DNA from: Rhizobiales bacterium 62-47
GTDB taxonomy: Bacteria; Pseudomonadota; Alphaproteobacteria; Rhizobiales; Xanthobacteraceae
Direction of reading: 5' to 3'
Length of the DNA stretch: 64,000 nucleotides
Assembly (NCBI GenBank): GCA_001899255.1
Contig: MKVX01000002.1
Coordinates: forward strand, 465,619-529,618
Below the pieces are notes generated by a model, which worked only from the letters and a program-made list of their open reading frames with translations, made no database searches and was not told the origin of the DNA. Below are positions 43,864 through 53,707 of the stretch, in pieces (the stretch's first letter is position 1; each line of letters begins with the position of its first letter). The translations under genes and the position numbers were made by a program.

Positions 43864-44960
43864 AAGCCGCAGTTTTACATCAGGTGGGTGCGCCGCTCGA
43901 AATCTGCAATGTCACCATCAAAAAGCCGGGTCCGCACGAGGTGCTTGTTCGGACCGCGGCTGTCGGGCTCTGTCATAGCGATCTACATATCATGGACGGC
44001 TCCATTGCGATGCCGCTTCCAGTGGTTCTCGGTCATGAGGTTGCTGGTGTGGTCGAGGCGGTCGGGCCTGAGGTAAGAGACCTGACTCCCGGAGATCACG
44101 TCGTGGGTTGTCTCGCGGTATTTTGCGGACATTGCACGCAATGCCTGAGTGGAAGGCAGAACCTGTGTGAGGACGTTGAAACAAAGCAGCCTCCGGGAAG
44201 AGCTCGCCGACTTTCGATCGGTGAAACGCATGTGGGGCAAGCCTGGAACCTGTCTGCGTTTGCCGAGCAGATGCTCGTCCATGAAAATGCGCTCGTAAAA
44301 ATTGCGACTGACATGCCTTTGGATCGCGCCGCGCTCCTGAGTTGCGCGGTTATTACCGGAACGGGCGCAGTGTTCCGGACAGCGGCGGTCCCGCCGGGCA
44401 GCACTGTCGCGGTCCTAGGCTGCGGCGGCGTCGGACTATGCACCATCAATGGTGCAGCTATAGTCGGAGCGTCTCGAATTATCGCCATCGACACAAATCC
44501 GCGGAAGCTGGAATTCGCCAAACAGTTCGGAGCTACCGATTGCATTGATGCGAGCAAGTGTGATCCGGTAGAGGCGATCATGGATTTGACCTCCGGCGGC
44601 GTTCAATTTTCCTTTGAGTGCGTCGGCCTTCCCGTGACGACTGCTCAGGCGTTTCGAATGCTTGCCATCGGCGGTGTCGCGACGGTAATGGGGCTTTTCA
44701 AGGATGGCACTGAAGTGCCGCTTCTGGCAGGTGAGTTCCGGAAGGAAAAGAAGATCCAGGGCTCGGTCATGGGATCGAACAAGCTTCCCCTCGATATCAA
44801 GCGCCTGATCGATCTGTACCTGCAGGGCAAACTTGAGCTTGATAAGCTTATTTCGAATCGAATTCACCTTGAAGGTATCAATGAAGGATTCGACGCGATG
44901 GTTGGTGGCGCAGTCGCCCGTTCGATCATCACGTTTGATGACGTCCTGTCCGGCGCGTAA
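43860..44960 (+). CDS. zinc-dependent alcohol dehydrogenase
   Basis: A 366-residue MDR enzyme. The catalytic zinc site is in GLCHSDLHIMDG and GHEVAGVV, the structural zinc has the four Cys CGHCTQCLSGRQNLC, and the NAD fold has LGCGGVGLCTINGA. It resembles class III/aryl-alcohol dehydrogenases. It would oxidise the primary alcohol made by the P450. The TTG at 43860 is preceded by GTGGAGG and gives the family start MKAAVLHQ; the ORF finder frame begins at GTG 43848 within that ribosome site. Confidence 0.9.
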   Translation: MKAAVLHQVGAPLEICNVTIKKPGPHEVLVRTAAVGLCHSDLHIMDGSIAMPLPVVLGHEVAGVVEAVGPEVRDLTPGDHVVGCLAVFCGHCTQCLSGRQNLCEDVETKQPPGRARRLSIGETHVGQAWNLSAFAEQMLVHENALVKIATDMPLDRAALLSCAVITGTGAVFRTAAVPPGSTVAVLGCGGVGLCTINGAAIVGASRIIAIDTNPRKLEFAKQFGATDCIDASKCDPVEAIMDLTSGGVQFSFECVGLPVTTAQAFRMLAIGGVATVMGLFKDGTEVPLLAGEFRKEKKIQGSVMGSNKLPLDIKRLIDLYLQGKLELDKLISNRIHLEGINEGFDAMVGGAVARSIITFDDVLSGA

Positions 44961-45061
44961 AAGCCGGATCAGCTCGCGTGCCGATATCGTTCGTCTTCAG
45001 GACGACGATGCAACTGCTATGCATAACGCGCCTAAACAAGGCGTGTTGAGAGGCGAAGAAA

Positions 45062-46300
45062 TTGACCCGACTGAGCACGATCGTTATTGCCGGGGCAGGA
45101 CAAGCAGGATTTCAGGCGGCGGCTTCCTTGCGGCAGGCTGGTTTCAGGGGGGAATTGTGTCTGGTCGGAGACGAAGCGGGCCTCCCTTATCAGCGTCCGC
45201 CGTTGTCAAAGGCTTACCTTTCGGGAAAGCTTTCTCGTGAGGGACTTCTGTTTCGAGCCAAAGCTTTCTTCAGCGACAATGATATTCGCGTTATCGACAA
45301 CACCAGGGTGACGAAGCTCGATCGCTTAAGCAAGAGAGTCATGCTTTCGAGCGGCGAAGCCCTGCACTACGATCACCTGATCCTGGCTTTGGGCGCAAGA
45401 AATCGAGCATTAGCGGTCGAGGGCCGTGATCTCGATGGCGTATTTGGACTTAGAACCGTCGCTGACGTTGATCGACTTCGCGTACGCTTGAAGAGTGCCG
45501 GGCAGATCGTGGTTGTCGGCGCCGGATTCATTGGTGGTGAATTCGCTGCCGTCGCAAGTGCACTCGGAAAATCAGTGCTGATGCTGGAAGCGGCAGATCG
45601 CGTGATGGGGCGGGCCGTCTCGGCGGATATGTCCGAATTCTTCCATCGGGCATATGCGCAATGGGGTGTGCATTTGGTCTTGGGGCACCAGTTGAAGCGC
45701 ATTGTGGGGCAGAATGGATCGGTCAGCGGCATCGTGACCGAACAAGGCCTTAGTGCGCCGGCAGACGTGATCGTCTACGGAATCGGAGCGATGCCAAACG
45801 TTGAGCTCGCGGTCGATGCAGGGCTTGAAGCCGCGAACGGGATTCGGGTCAACGATCAGCTTGTCACGTCGGATCCAGCCATATCGGCTATAGGTGACTG
45901 CTCATGTTGGCCAGCACCTTACGCGGGATGCGATATCCGCCTGGAGTCGGTGCAGAACGCCGCAGATCAGGGACGTGCGGTGGCTGCCCGGATCATGGGG
46001 AGCACCAAGCCCTATTCTGCAGTGCCTTGGTTCTGGAGCGACCAGCGGGACGTCAAGTTACAGATTGCCGGCTTCTCTCCAGGCAGCGATCGAAGCATTG
46101 TTCTCGGCGATCCCGAGAAAAATAGCTTCTCTGTGTTCTGCTTTCGAAAGGGTGAAATTGTCGCTGTCGAGTCGGTTAACAGAACCGTCGACCACATGGC
46201 TGCTCGGAAACTTTTTGAGCGCACTGATAGAGAGCTCAGCCCGGATGACGTTTGCCGCCCCGGCTTCTCCTTGAAAGATTGCATAATTGCGAAGGTCTAA
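45062..46300 (+). CDS. FAD ferredoxin reductase (putidaredoxin reductase type)
   Basis: A 412-residue flavoprotein that moves electrons from NADH to the ferredoxin at 39447. FAD site AGAGQAGFQAAASLRQAGF, NAD site VVVGAGFIGGEFAAVASALG and the second FAD motif AIGDCSCWPAP are in the right order, and the C-terminal reductase domain is complete. It has a TTG start with GAGG about 8 nt upstream. It completes the class I P450 chain, although five genes of transport and oxidation stand between. Confidence 0.92.
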   Translation: MTRLSTIVIAGAGQAGFQAAASLRQAGFRGELCLVGDEAGLPYQRPPLSKAYLSGKLSREGLLFRAKAFFSDNDIRVIDNTRVTKLDRLSKRVMLSSGEALHYDHLILALGARNRALAVEGRDLDGVFGLRTVADVDRLRVRLKSAGQIVVVGAGFIGGEFAAVASALGKSVLMLEAADRVMGRAVSADMSEFFHRAYAQWGVHLVLGHQLKRIVGQNGSVSGIVTEQGLSAPADVIVYGIGAMPNVELAVDAGLEAANGIRVNDQLVTSDPAISAIGDCSCWPAPYAGCDIRLESVQNAADQGRAVAARIMGSTKPYSAVPWFWSDQRDVKLQIAGFSPGSDRSIVLGDPEKNSFSVFCFRKGEIVAVESVNRTVDHMAARKLFERTDRELSPDDVCRPGFSLKDCIIAKV

Positions 46301-46414
46301 TTGAGACGGATGTTCGGACTGCGCCGGCGGCCAGCGGAGATGATGTTTTAGTCGCGGTTTCCGATAGTGCGCTATCGATCCATTCGCCGCAGCACAAGTC
46401 GAGCGCAGGGAGCC

Positions 46415-46567
46415 ATGGCCCCACCGGTAGAAACTTCCGTGACATCTTTATCGCCTTGCCGGGGAGCAACCGTAGTCGATCATCTGCTGGTTCAACAAAA
46501 CAAGTTCCGCTCTGTGAAACGATGGCTTGTTCGCGAGTTCGGATTGAACAACATGTACCAGCACTAA
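46415..46567 (+). CDS. possible 50-residue small protein
   Basis: In the 293-bp gap between the reductase and aldehyde dehydrogenase genes one frame is open for 50 codons (MAPPVETSVTSLSPCRGATV... ending VREFGLNNMYQH). The Shine-Dalgarno AGGGAG is only 2 nt from the ATG, so translation is doubtful. It may be the end of a lost gene. Confidence 0.22.
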   Translation: MAPPVETSVTSLSPCRGATVVDHLLVQQNKFRSVKRWLVREFGLNNMYQH

Positions 46568-46593
46568 TTTGATTTGGGGAGGAGCTGGTGTTG

Positions 46594-48075
46594 ATGTCAG
46601 ATTCAGTCTCACTGGAGAGCAACGTCAAATATCTTCTGATCGGCGGTCGGCACGTTCCCTCTCATTCGGGCCAGACTTTTACAACTTACAATCCGACATC
46701 GGGCCAACCGTTAGCAGAAGTCGCAAGGGCCGGCGTGGAGGACGTGAACGATGCGGTTCTGGCCGCACGTAGCGCCTTCGAGACGTGGAGGTTCTCGAAA
46801 CCATATCAGCGACAAGAACTTTTATTGAAGTTAGCTGACTTAATAGAAGAGCACTTCTACGACCTGGCTTATCTCGACACAAAGAATATGGGCGCGCCCA
46901 TATCCTCGATGCAGGCGAAGCGCCATCGGGTGATTGGCTTGCTGCGTTACTACGCGGGTCTCGCGACGAACTTGCACGGCCAAACCATTCCGAATTCTCA
47001 GAACGGAAATATCTTCAGCTATACATTGAAGGAGCCGATCGGGGTCGTTGGAGCCATCAATCCTTGGAACAGTCCTCTTATACAAGCAGTATGGAAAATC
47101 GCCCCCGCGCTCGCGGCCGGATGTGCGGTTGTGTTGAAGCCTGCTGAGCAGGCGCCGCTTTCGTCGCTTCGGATTGGCGAGTTGTGCCTGGAAGCCGGAA
47201 TCCCGGCAGGCTTAGTCAACGTGGTGCCCGGATTTGGTGACGCTGGAGCAGCGCTGGCGTTACATCCGGGTGTCGACAAGGTCGCATTCACAGGATCCAC
47301 TGAGGTCGGCAGGAAAATTGTCGAGGCGTCTGCAGACAACATCAAGCGGGTCTCTCTGGAGCTCGGCGGCAAGTCCCCTAACATCGTCTTTGATGATGCG
47401 AATCTTGATATTGCAGTTCCAGGTGCTGCAATGGCGGCTTTCGCGAATACCGGACAGATATGCAGTGCAGGAACGCGGCTGTTCGTCCAGCGCAAGATTG
47501 CTGACGAGTTCATCGAAAAGCTGTCGAATTTTGCTCGCACGGTCAAAGTCGGCGATCCGACTGACATAGAAACCCAATTGGGGCCGCTCGCCTCCAAGGG
47601 CCAATTTGACCGAGTCACAAGCTATATCGAGCAGGGTTCTGCCGAAGGCGCCATCGCCGTTTCGGGCTGCGAAAAGAAGCATCCTGATCAGTTAGCGAAA
47701 GGGTACTTCGTGTCGCCCACGGTATTTTCCGGTGTTTCGGACAATATGCGCATCGCTCGCGAAGAAATCTTTGGTCCAGTGCTGTCGGTGCTTGTGTTTG
47801 ACACGATCGACGAGGTCATCAGGCGAGCAAATGACACGCCTTACGGGCTCGGTGCCGGCGTATGGACGCGCGATATCGACAACGCGATGGCGGTTACGCA
47901 AGGAGTCCAATCCGGAAGCGTGTGGGTGAACTGCTATCAGATCATGGACCCTGCCATTCCTTTCGGCGGATATAAGCAAAGTGGCTATGGGCGGGAATCC
48001 GGCGTAGAGCACATGGAAATGTTCCTCAATACCAAGTCTGTCTGGATCAAGAGCGGAATCCCTGCGCGCGGATGA
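46594..48075 (+). CDS. aldehyde dehydrogenase
   Basis: A 493-residue NAD(P)-dependent ALDH of usual length. Active site: Asn in GAINPWNSPL, Glu in SLELGGKSPN and Cys in TGQICSAGTR; FGGYKQSGYGRESG closes the family pattern. It would turn the aldehyde from the alcohol dehydrogenase into the acid. GGGGAGGAG precedes; GTG 46588, TTG 46591 and ATG 46594 are all in frame, I take ATG. Confidence 0.92.
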   Translation: MSDSVSLESNVKYLLIGGRHVPSHSGQTFTTYNPTSGQPLAEVARAGVEDVNDAVLAARSAFETWRFSKPYQRQELLLKLADLIEEHFYDLAYLDTKNMGAPISSMQAKRHRVIGLLRYYAGLATNLHGQTIPNSQNGNIFSYTLKEPIGVVGAINPWNSPLIQAVWKIAPALAAGCAVVLKPAEQAPLSSLRIGELCLEAGIPAGLVNVVPGFGDAGAALALHPGVDKVAFTGSTEVGRKIVEASADNIKRVSLELGGKSPNIVFDDANLDIAVPGAAMAAFANTGQICSAGTRLFVQRKIADEFIEKLSNFARTVKVGDPTDIETQLGPLASKGQFDRVTSYIEQGSAEGAIAVSGCEKKHPDQLAKGYFVSPTVFSGVSDNMRIAREEIFGPVLSVLVFDTIDEVIRRANDTPYGLGAGVWTRDIDNAMAVTQGVQSGSVWVNCYQIMDPAIPFGGYKQSGYGRESGVEHMEMFLNTKSVWIKSGIPARG

Positions 48076-48084
48076 GGAGGAAGC

Positions 48085-49161
48085 ATGTTTTGCTATGAAG
48101 TAACGGAGCATGGCGCCCCGCTTCAGCGAAGGGAGCGTCCCACACCCGCTCCGGTTGGCCGTGAAGTCGTGATCCGGATGACGCACTGTGGGCTTTGTCA
48201 TTCCGATGTCCATCTTTGGAAGGGTTTCCACGATCTCGGGGGCGAGAACAAAGCGTTGATCCGCGACCGCGGGATCGTCCCTCCATTGACCTTGGGGCAC
48301 GAACCGCTCGGCATTGTCAGCGCAATCGGCCCAGACGTGCGCTCCGTCAAGGTCGGCGACAAGCGGCTGGTCTATCCTTGGCTTGGCTGCGGCCAATGCT
48401 GGGCCTGCGATGAGGATCTGCCTTTGCTTTGCGTGACGCCGAAAGCAATCGGCGTTACGCGCGCTGGGGGCTATTCGACCCATCTCTTGGTCCCTGACGA
48501 GCGATATCTGGTCGACACCGACGGGATAGACGACGCCTTCGCTGCAACTCTTGCCTGCTCCGGCGTCACGTCGTACTCCGCTGTTCGCAAGGTTCTATCC
48601 AGGACGCACCGTGGCGATTCAGTTGCAGTCATCGGCTGCGGTGGTTTGGGTCTGCTGGCGATATCCATTCTACGGGCCAGCGGACATAGGGAGATAATCG
48701 CCTGCGATGTAGATCAAGGCAAACTCGATGCCGCGATCCAGCAAGGTGCATCAGAATCACTTCGAGCGGATCAGCCTGGCGCGATCGATCGTCTTCGCGA
48801 TCTGGCCGGGTCGCGTTTGGCCGGCGTCATTGATTTTGTTGGGCGACCAGAAACGTTTGCCGCAAGCTTCGCCGCTATTCGCAGAGGTGGAGTTTACGTG
48901 CTGGTGGGATTGCATGGGGGAGCTTTGACATTTCCGATGCCGCCGATTGCTCAACGTTACGTGTCGATTGAAGGATCATACGTTGGGACGCAAGAGGAAC
49001 TTCGTGCTGTCGTGAGCTTGGCGAGGGAGGGCAAACTGCAGGCTCCGCCGATTAGACAGCGAACGCCCGAACAGATCACTGATGTCTTGCGCGAGCTTGA
49101 CCGGAACGCGGGCGTAGGACGCAATGTTGTGACGTTTCCTTTTGTGCAAACTGGGCGCTAA
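48085..49161 (+). CDS. zinc-dependent alcohol dehydrogenase (AdhP-like)
   Basis: A 358-residue MDR dehydrogenase with catalytic zinc region THCGLCHSDVHLWKG, GHEPLGIVSAIG, structural zinc CGQCWACDEDLPLLC and NAD fold IGCGGLGLLAISIL. It starts 9 bp after the ALDH gene with GAGGAGG before the ATG, so both are translated from one message. It is different from the first dehydrogenase and may act on another alcohol, such as a hydroxyacyl intermediate. Confidence 0.9.
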   Translation: MFCYEVTEHGAPLQRRERPTPAPVGREVVIRMTHCGLCHSDVHLWKGFHDLGGENKALIRDRGIVPPLTLGHEPLGIVSAIGPDVRSVKVGDKRLVYPWLGCGQCWACDEDLPLLCVTPKAIGVTRAGGYSTHLLVPDERYLVDTDGIDDAFAATLACSGVTSYSAVRKVLSRTHRGDSVAVIGCGGLGLLAISILRASGHREIIACDVDQGKLDAAIQQGASESLRADQPGAIDRLRDLAGSRLAGVIDFVGRPETFAASFAAIRRGGVYVLVGLHGGALTFPMPPIAQRYVSIEGSYVGTQEELRAVVSLAREGKLQAPPIRQRTPEQITDVLRELDRNAGVGRNVVTFPFVQTGR

Positions 49162-49182
49162 CACAGGAATGGTGAAGCCAAC

Positions 49183-50253
49183 ATGAGTGGTCCGCTTGGC
49201 GGCCTCAAGATAATCGAGATGGAAGCCGTAGGTCCCGTCCCGTGGGCCGGCATGATGCTGGCCGATATGGGTGCGCAGGTCTTGCGTGTGGATCGTCCGA
49301 TAGTCGCGGATATGGGCCTCAATCGCGACGAGCGTTTCGAGCTGAGCGGGCGCGGCAAGCAAACTGTCAGGATAGATGCGAAAGCCGCTAACGGCGCGAC
49401 AGAGATACTTCGATTGATCGGTGATGCGGACGTGCTTCTAGAAGGCCTTCGTCCTGGAGTCATGGAGCGACTCGGACTCGGTCCCAGTGAATGTTTCGAT
49501 CGAAACCCGGCTCTCATCTACGGACGTATGACAGGTTGGGGACAAACCGGGCCGCGATCCAGTATAGCGGGCCACGATATCAACTATATTGCAACGACCG
49601 GCTTTCTCCACGCGATCGGATCAAAGCAAGCGCCCTCTTCCCCCCCGCTCAATCTGGTGGGAGATTTCGGCGGTGGTGGCATGCTTCTGCTTGTCGGTGT
49701 TCTTGCAGCATTGGTCGAACGACAAAGCAGTGGACGTGGACAAGTGGTCGATGCCGCGATGGTAGACGGAGTACTCACTTTGATGGCGCCGCATCTGGGG
49801 CGTTGGCAGAGCGGCGAATGGGATGGGGAGCGCGGTTCTCATATTTTTGCCGGGAGTGCACCTTTTTACGCGACATACGAGACCGCGGACGGCAAACACG
49901 TCGCAGTTGGGGCCATAGAACCTCAGTTCTATGTGGCGCTTCTGAAGGGCCTTGGTCTCGAAAAAGAGGTCTTGCCTAAACAGCACGACAGATCGTCCTG
50001 GCCGCAGATGCGATCGAGATTCATGGAGATTTTCCGGCAGCGTACGCGGGACGACTGGTGCGAGATTTTTTGTGGGACGCAAGCTTGCGTCTCGCCAGTT
50101 CTTGCAGTGAACGAGCTTTCTGATGATGCCCACCTAACTGCTCGTGACAGCCTCATAGAAATTGACGGCATATTGCATCCTGCGCCGGCGCCTCGCTTTT
50201 CTCGTACGCCCGGGAAAATTGCCGGGTCGCCTGCTCGGAGATCTCCAGGGTGA
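49183..50253 (+). CDS. family III CoA-transferase / racemase (CaiB-AMACR type)
   Basis: A 356-residue protein close to alpha-methylacyl-CoA racemase: GPLGGLKIIEMEAVGPVPWAGM at the start, DLVLLEGLRPGVMERLGLGP-like region, GQTGPRSSIAGHDINYIA and the catalytic Asp in NLVGDFGGGGMLL. AMACR-type members invert the methyl-branched centre of acyl-CoA; this would fit a branched substrate. It lies 21 bp after the dehydrogenase gene and 40 bp before the acyl-CoA dehydrogenase gene. Confidence 0.88.
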   Translation: MSGPLGGLKIIEMEAVGPVPWAGMMLADMGAQVLRVDRPIVADMGLNRDERFELSGRGKQTVRIDAKAANGATEILRLIGDADVLLEGLRPGVMERLGLGPSECFDRNPALIYGRMTGWGQTGPRSSIAGHDINYIATTGFLHAIGSKQAPSSPPLNLVGDFGGGGMLLLVGVLAALVERQSSGRGQVVDAAMVDGVLTLMAPHLGRWQSGEWDGERGSHIFAGSAPFYATYETADGKHVAVGAIEPQFYVALLKGLGLEKEVLPKQHDRSSWPQMRSRFMEIFRQRTRDDWCEIFCGTQACVSPVLAVNELSDDAHLTARDSLIEIDGILHPAPAPRFSRTPGKIAGSPARRSPG

Positions 50254-50293
50254 GATTCAAGAGACAAGATCAAGTGCAACGAAAGAGCAATTG

Positions 50294-51463
50294 ATGATTC
50301 GTGATCGAGATCAATTATCGCGCTTACTGAATGACGTTCGAACATTTATTCGAGACGAGTGTCTTCCACTGGAGGAACAGGTTGACCGAGATGGTGCTAT
50401 TCCCGAATCTGTCGTTCAGCGAATGCGCGACATTGGCTTGTTTGGGCACAGTATACCGGAAGAATTTGGTGGTGCAGGACTCACGACCGAAGAGTTGGTG
50501 CTGGTCAACTTTGAGGTTTCACAAGTCAGTACGGCATTTCGGGCAAGATTCGGTGGAAACACCGGAATCGCGTCGGAGTCCATCGTGGCGGACGGAACGG
50601 AATCGCAGAAGGTGAAATTTCTACCGCTCCTTGCAAGCGGAAAACTGACCGGGTGTTTCGCACTTACGGAACCAGATGCGGGTTCTGATGCGACGGCACT
50701 GAAAACAAGAGCCGTGGCAGATGGCGAGCATTTTGTCCTTGCAGGCAGAAAATGTTTTATCACCAATGCCCCTATCGCGGATCTGTTCACAGTTTTTGCC
50801 CGAACGGACGAACGTGAAAGAGGGGCGGATGGCATTACCGCTTTTCTTGTCGAGCGAAACACGCCTGGGCTAACGACCTCTCCCGAGTACGAGAAGATGG
50901 GGCAGCACGGCTCACCTGTCGGTGACGTGATTCTGGATCGGGTTCGTATTCATCGGGACAGTATTGTTGGCGAATTAGAGAACGCTGGATTCCGCACTGC
51001 GATGAAAGCTCTCAACAAGCAACGAATAAATCTAGCGAGCCTTTGCGTTGGGCCTGCCATCCGTCTCATCCGGGAAATGGTCGGATATGCCCATACGAGA
51101 AAGCAGTTCGGAAAATCTATTGGTGAGTACCAGCTGGTCCAACAGATGATTGCCGATAGTAACACTGAGGCTCATGCCGCGCGTGCGTTGGTGCTGGAAA
51201 CTTCACGGAAACGCGACGCTGGTATCGATGTCACGATGGAAGCATCGATGTGCAAATTGTTTGCCTCTGAAATGTGCGGTCGTGTGGCAGACCGGGCAGT
51301 GCAAGTTTTTGGAGGAAATGCCTTTTTTCGCGGCAATGTGGCCGAGCGTTTCTACAGGGATGCGCGAGTATTTAGATTATATGAGGGAACTAGCCAAATT
51401 CATATTGCGAACATTGCCAAGCACACGATGCTCTCAATGAGAGAAATGCACGTTCCGTTTTGA
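50294..51463 (+). CDS. acyl-CoA dehydrogenase
   Basis: A 389-residue FAD acyl-CoA dehydrogenase. FAD/substrate motifs FALTEPDAGSDATALKT and CFITNAPIADLF, the region QMIADSNTEAHAARAL and the catalytic Glu in RLYEGTSQIH are present, typical of short/medium or branched chain enzymes. It would make the first double bond in beta-oxidation of the CoA ester. ATG 50294 was chosen by homology of IRDRDQLSRLL; the frame upstream to 50162 lies over the transferase gene. It ends the plus-strand run and converges with the IclR gene at 25 bp. Confidence 0.92.
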   Translation: MIRDRDQLSRLLNDVRTFIRDECLPLEEQVDRDGAIPESVVQRMRDIGLFGHSIPEEFGGAGLTTEELVLVNFEVSQVSTAFRARFGGNTGIASESIVADGTESQKVKFLPLLASGKLTGCFALTEPDAGSDATALKTRAVADGEHFVLAGRKCFITNAPIADLFTVFARTDERERGADGITAFLVERNTPGLTTSPEYEKMGQHGSPVGDVILDRVRIHRDSIVGELENAGFRTAMKALNKQRINLASLCVGPAIRLIREMVGYAHTRKQFGKSIGEYQLVQQMIADSNTEAHAARALVLETSRKRDAGIDVTMEASMCKLFASEMCGRVADRAVQVFGGNAFFRGNVAERFYRDARVFRLYEGTSQIHIANIAKHTMLSMREMHVPF

Positions 51464-51488
51464 TCGTTACTTAAGACCTGCAGTTGAA

Positions 51489-52322
51489 CTACCCTTTAGC
51501 GTGTAATTGTTCAATCTGTCGTGCCGCTTCCTTCAGTTTAGATGCCGTCTCCACAAGATGATCACTTGCTTGGAGATCTTTTACTGAAATCGAACAGTTT
51601 ATGGCGATGACTGGTTGCTCGCGCGACAATATGAGGGGGGTCGCCACAGCGCGGACTTCCGGCTTCCAGTCGCCGCGCGAATAGCAGTAACCTTCTTTTT
51701 CAAATCGCTGTCGATCGATCTTCCATTGGCGATTGTGCTTCTCAAAGAAGTCCGGGTCATAGACCTTGAGATAGTTAAGGATTGCGTTGCGTTCAGTCGC
51801 GCTGCATCCAAGTATGAGAGCTCTTCCGATTGACGAACTAAGTAATGGCCGAGTGCTACCGACATCGGGGAGATACCGATTGGCTGTATCGGTTCGTGCG
51901 GTATCGATATAGACAGCATTGGTCCGATCCCGCATGGCCACATTCACGGTACACCCGGTGTCGCGCGCGAGTCGTTCAACGATCGGTCTTGCTATCTGGC
52001 GAATTTTCAGATGAACAAGGAGAGGATAGCCAAGTGATAGCACGCCGGACCCGAGCTGATATTTCTTCTGCGTAGCGTTGTAGTTAAGATATCCCAGCAA
52101 TGTCAGCGAATAAGTCAAGCGTGAAACGGTAGGCTTAGGCAAGCCAGTCCGATCCGATATCTGTTTGTTTCCAAGGTATGGGTCAGACGCAGAAAATGAA
52201 CGCAAGACTTCCATCCCGCGCGCCAAATTCATGGAGAATTGACGATCAGTCGTGAGATCATGGGGATCGACCAAGCCAGGAAGCTTAATCGTTCTGGTGC
52301 TATGGTGTTTTTGAACGGTCAT
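51489..52322 (-). CDS. IclR-family transcriptional regulator
   Basis: A 277-residue IclR regulator. N-terminal winged HTH: RGMEVLRSF, NKQISDRTGLPKPTVSRLTYSL, LGYLNYNATQKKYQLG; C-terminal effector domain with VNVAMRDRTNAVYIDTA and CSISVKDLQASD. IclR proteins often control degradation operons and bind an acid or aromatic intermediate. It lies at the end of the catabolic operon in opposite direction, so it is the likely local regulator. ATG 52322 (MTVQKHH) is preferred; the frame starts at 52349. Confidence 0.88.
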   Translation of the reverse strand: MTVQKHHSTRTIKLPGLVDPHDLTTDRQFSMNLARGMEVLRSFSASDPYLGNKQISDRTGLPKPTVSRLTYSLTLLGYLNYNATQKKYQLGSGVLSLGYPLLVHLKIRQIARPIVERLARDTGCTVNVAMRDRTNAVYIDTARTDTANRYLPDVGSTRPLLSSSIGRALILGCSATERNAILNYLKVYDPDFFEKHNRQWKIDRQRFEKEGYCYSRGDWKPEVRAVATPLILSREQPVIAINCSISVKDLQASDHLVETASKLKEAARQIEQLHAKG

Positions 52323-52678
52323 GAATTGAAGACGCTTCTCATTTTCCACGATGAGCGGCCGACGATTTGCTAAAAGCTATACAATGGCAAACTGGCCTTC
52401 AATAGCGATAACTGTTAACCCGCATCTCGCGTTCTGGACTGCGCTAAGCTGAAAAATCCCAGTTTAGGAGCTTGGGTCGGAGTGAAGAACCTCGGAGGCG
52501 ACGTTCTACAACTGGCGAAGAAGTACGCCGGCCTGATGCCGTCGGGAGATGATGTGGCTGCGTCAGCTCACCGAAATCATAAGGGAAAGACAGAACACTT
52601 TAGCTGCCAACGAAGTTGTACTCATGCCAAACTGAAACTTGCTTACATCGCAAGGAATCCCTCACGATCTCGCTTCCT
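52323..52678. other. intergenic region
   Basis: The space between the IclR and AraC genes holds a plus-strand open frame from a GTG at 52482 with GGAG before it (KNLGGDVLQLAKKYAGLM); after about 45 codons it looks random and runs into the AraC gene. It may be a cut gene start; I do not call it as a gene. Nothing else is recognised here. Confidence 0.35.
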
Positions 52679-53707
52679 TCAGGAAGTCAATTGATTTTTG
52701 GAGATTTTGTGAGTCTTGCTAGACCGGTAGACGGTTGGCGTAAGACTGGTCCAAGCTTGAAAAGCGCGGGAAAAGCTCTTTTCATTCTTGAATCCTACGG
52801 CCAGCGCGATCTGTTTGATAGGTCGGTTCGTTCGATGCAGCAGACTAGCCGCCAAATCCCGACGAGCCTCATCTTTTAGAGCTTGGAGCGTTATGCCTTC
52901 TTTTTGGAGTTGCCGATAGAGACTACGCACTGAAAGGTTCAGCTGGCTCGCAAGCGAATGGGCCGAATGGGATCTATGCCTTAAACACTCACGCACCCGC
53001 TGAGCCAACAGTCGATCGTGCCGATACTGCAACACAGTTAGCGGTAATGCGCGCTTTAACATTATTGTCATCGACTGTTCGTCGCGCTGTGGTGAAAGAT
53101 CGAGATATCGCGCGTCGAAACGAACCCCGGTCCAGTGAGCTGCGAAGTGAACAGGCCCCGGCGAAAAGAGGAGCTGGTATACATCAGAGTGTAATGGGGT
53201 GTCGAACGTGAAGGCTGTTTCGTCGAGAGGTATCCGGGAATTGATCAGCCAGCAGGCATAGCCGATGATGTAACGCAGACTGGTGATGAAGCAGAATTCC
53301 CGCATTGGGCCAAGATCGCGGGTTTCTTCGATGGCCAATTCCACGGTGCCATTCAAAATGCTGAACTTATAGATGATGTCGCTGGTCAGAAGACGATAGT
53401 GGCGGCACCATCGCTTCAGCGCGATTCCAAGTGTTGGTGACGTGAGGGAGGCTCGAGCCAACATGCCGTAGCTGCCCCACGGAAGCCTTCGGCTGAACCA
53501 CCCTAGAGCTTCATCATCGAGTTCGCGCATAGCGAGGCTCGAAATTTCCTCCATCTGTGACGCTGTAATTCGGCCATTTGGCTGCGACAGCAATTCTGGC
53601 GTGATACGTACCTGCCGGAGGGCCATCACGGGGTCCCTTCCATACATCTCATAAGCCAGGACCATGGCTCTGACGAAGGCAACTGGGGTTGCTGTAACCT
53701 GCTTCAT
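52679..53707 (-). CDS. AraC-family regulator (arabinose-binding-domain type)
   Basis: A 342-residue regulator of the OruR/AraC type with the PF12625-like N-domain (residues 1-200, ALRQVRITPELLSQPNGRIT) and a C-terminal double HTH: HSLASQLNLSVRSLYRQLQK and IKQIALAVGFKNEKSFSRAF. AraC regulators of this type accompany CYP153 and alkane operons. It starts at ATG 53707 and is divergent from mccB with 304 bp between. It may serve the P450 cluster rather than mcc. Confidence 0.88.
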   Translation of the reverse strand: MKQVTATPVAFVRAMVLAYEMYGRDPVMALRQVRITPELLSQPNGRITASQMEEISSLAMRELDDEALGWFSRRLPWGSYGMLARASLTSPTLGIALKRWCRHYRLLTSDIIYKFSILNGTVELAIEETRDLGPMREFCFITSLRYIIGYACWLINSRIPLDETAFTFDTPLHSDVYQLLFSPGPVHFAAHWTGVRFDARYLDLSPQRDEQSMTIMLKRALPLTVLQYRHDRLLAQRVRECLRHRSHSAHSLASQLNLSVRSLYRQLQKEGITLQALKDEARRDLAASLLHRTNRPIKQIALAVGFKNEKSFSRAFQAWTSLTPTVYRSSKTHKISKNQLTS

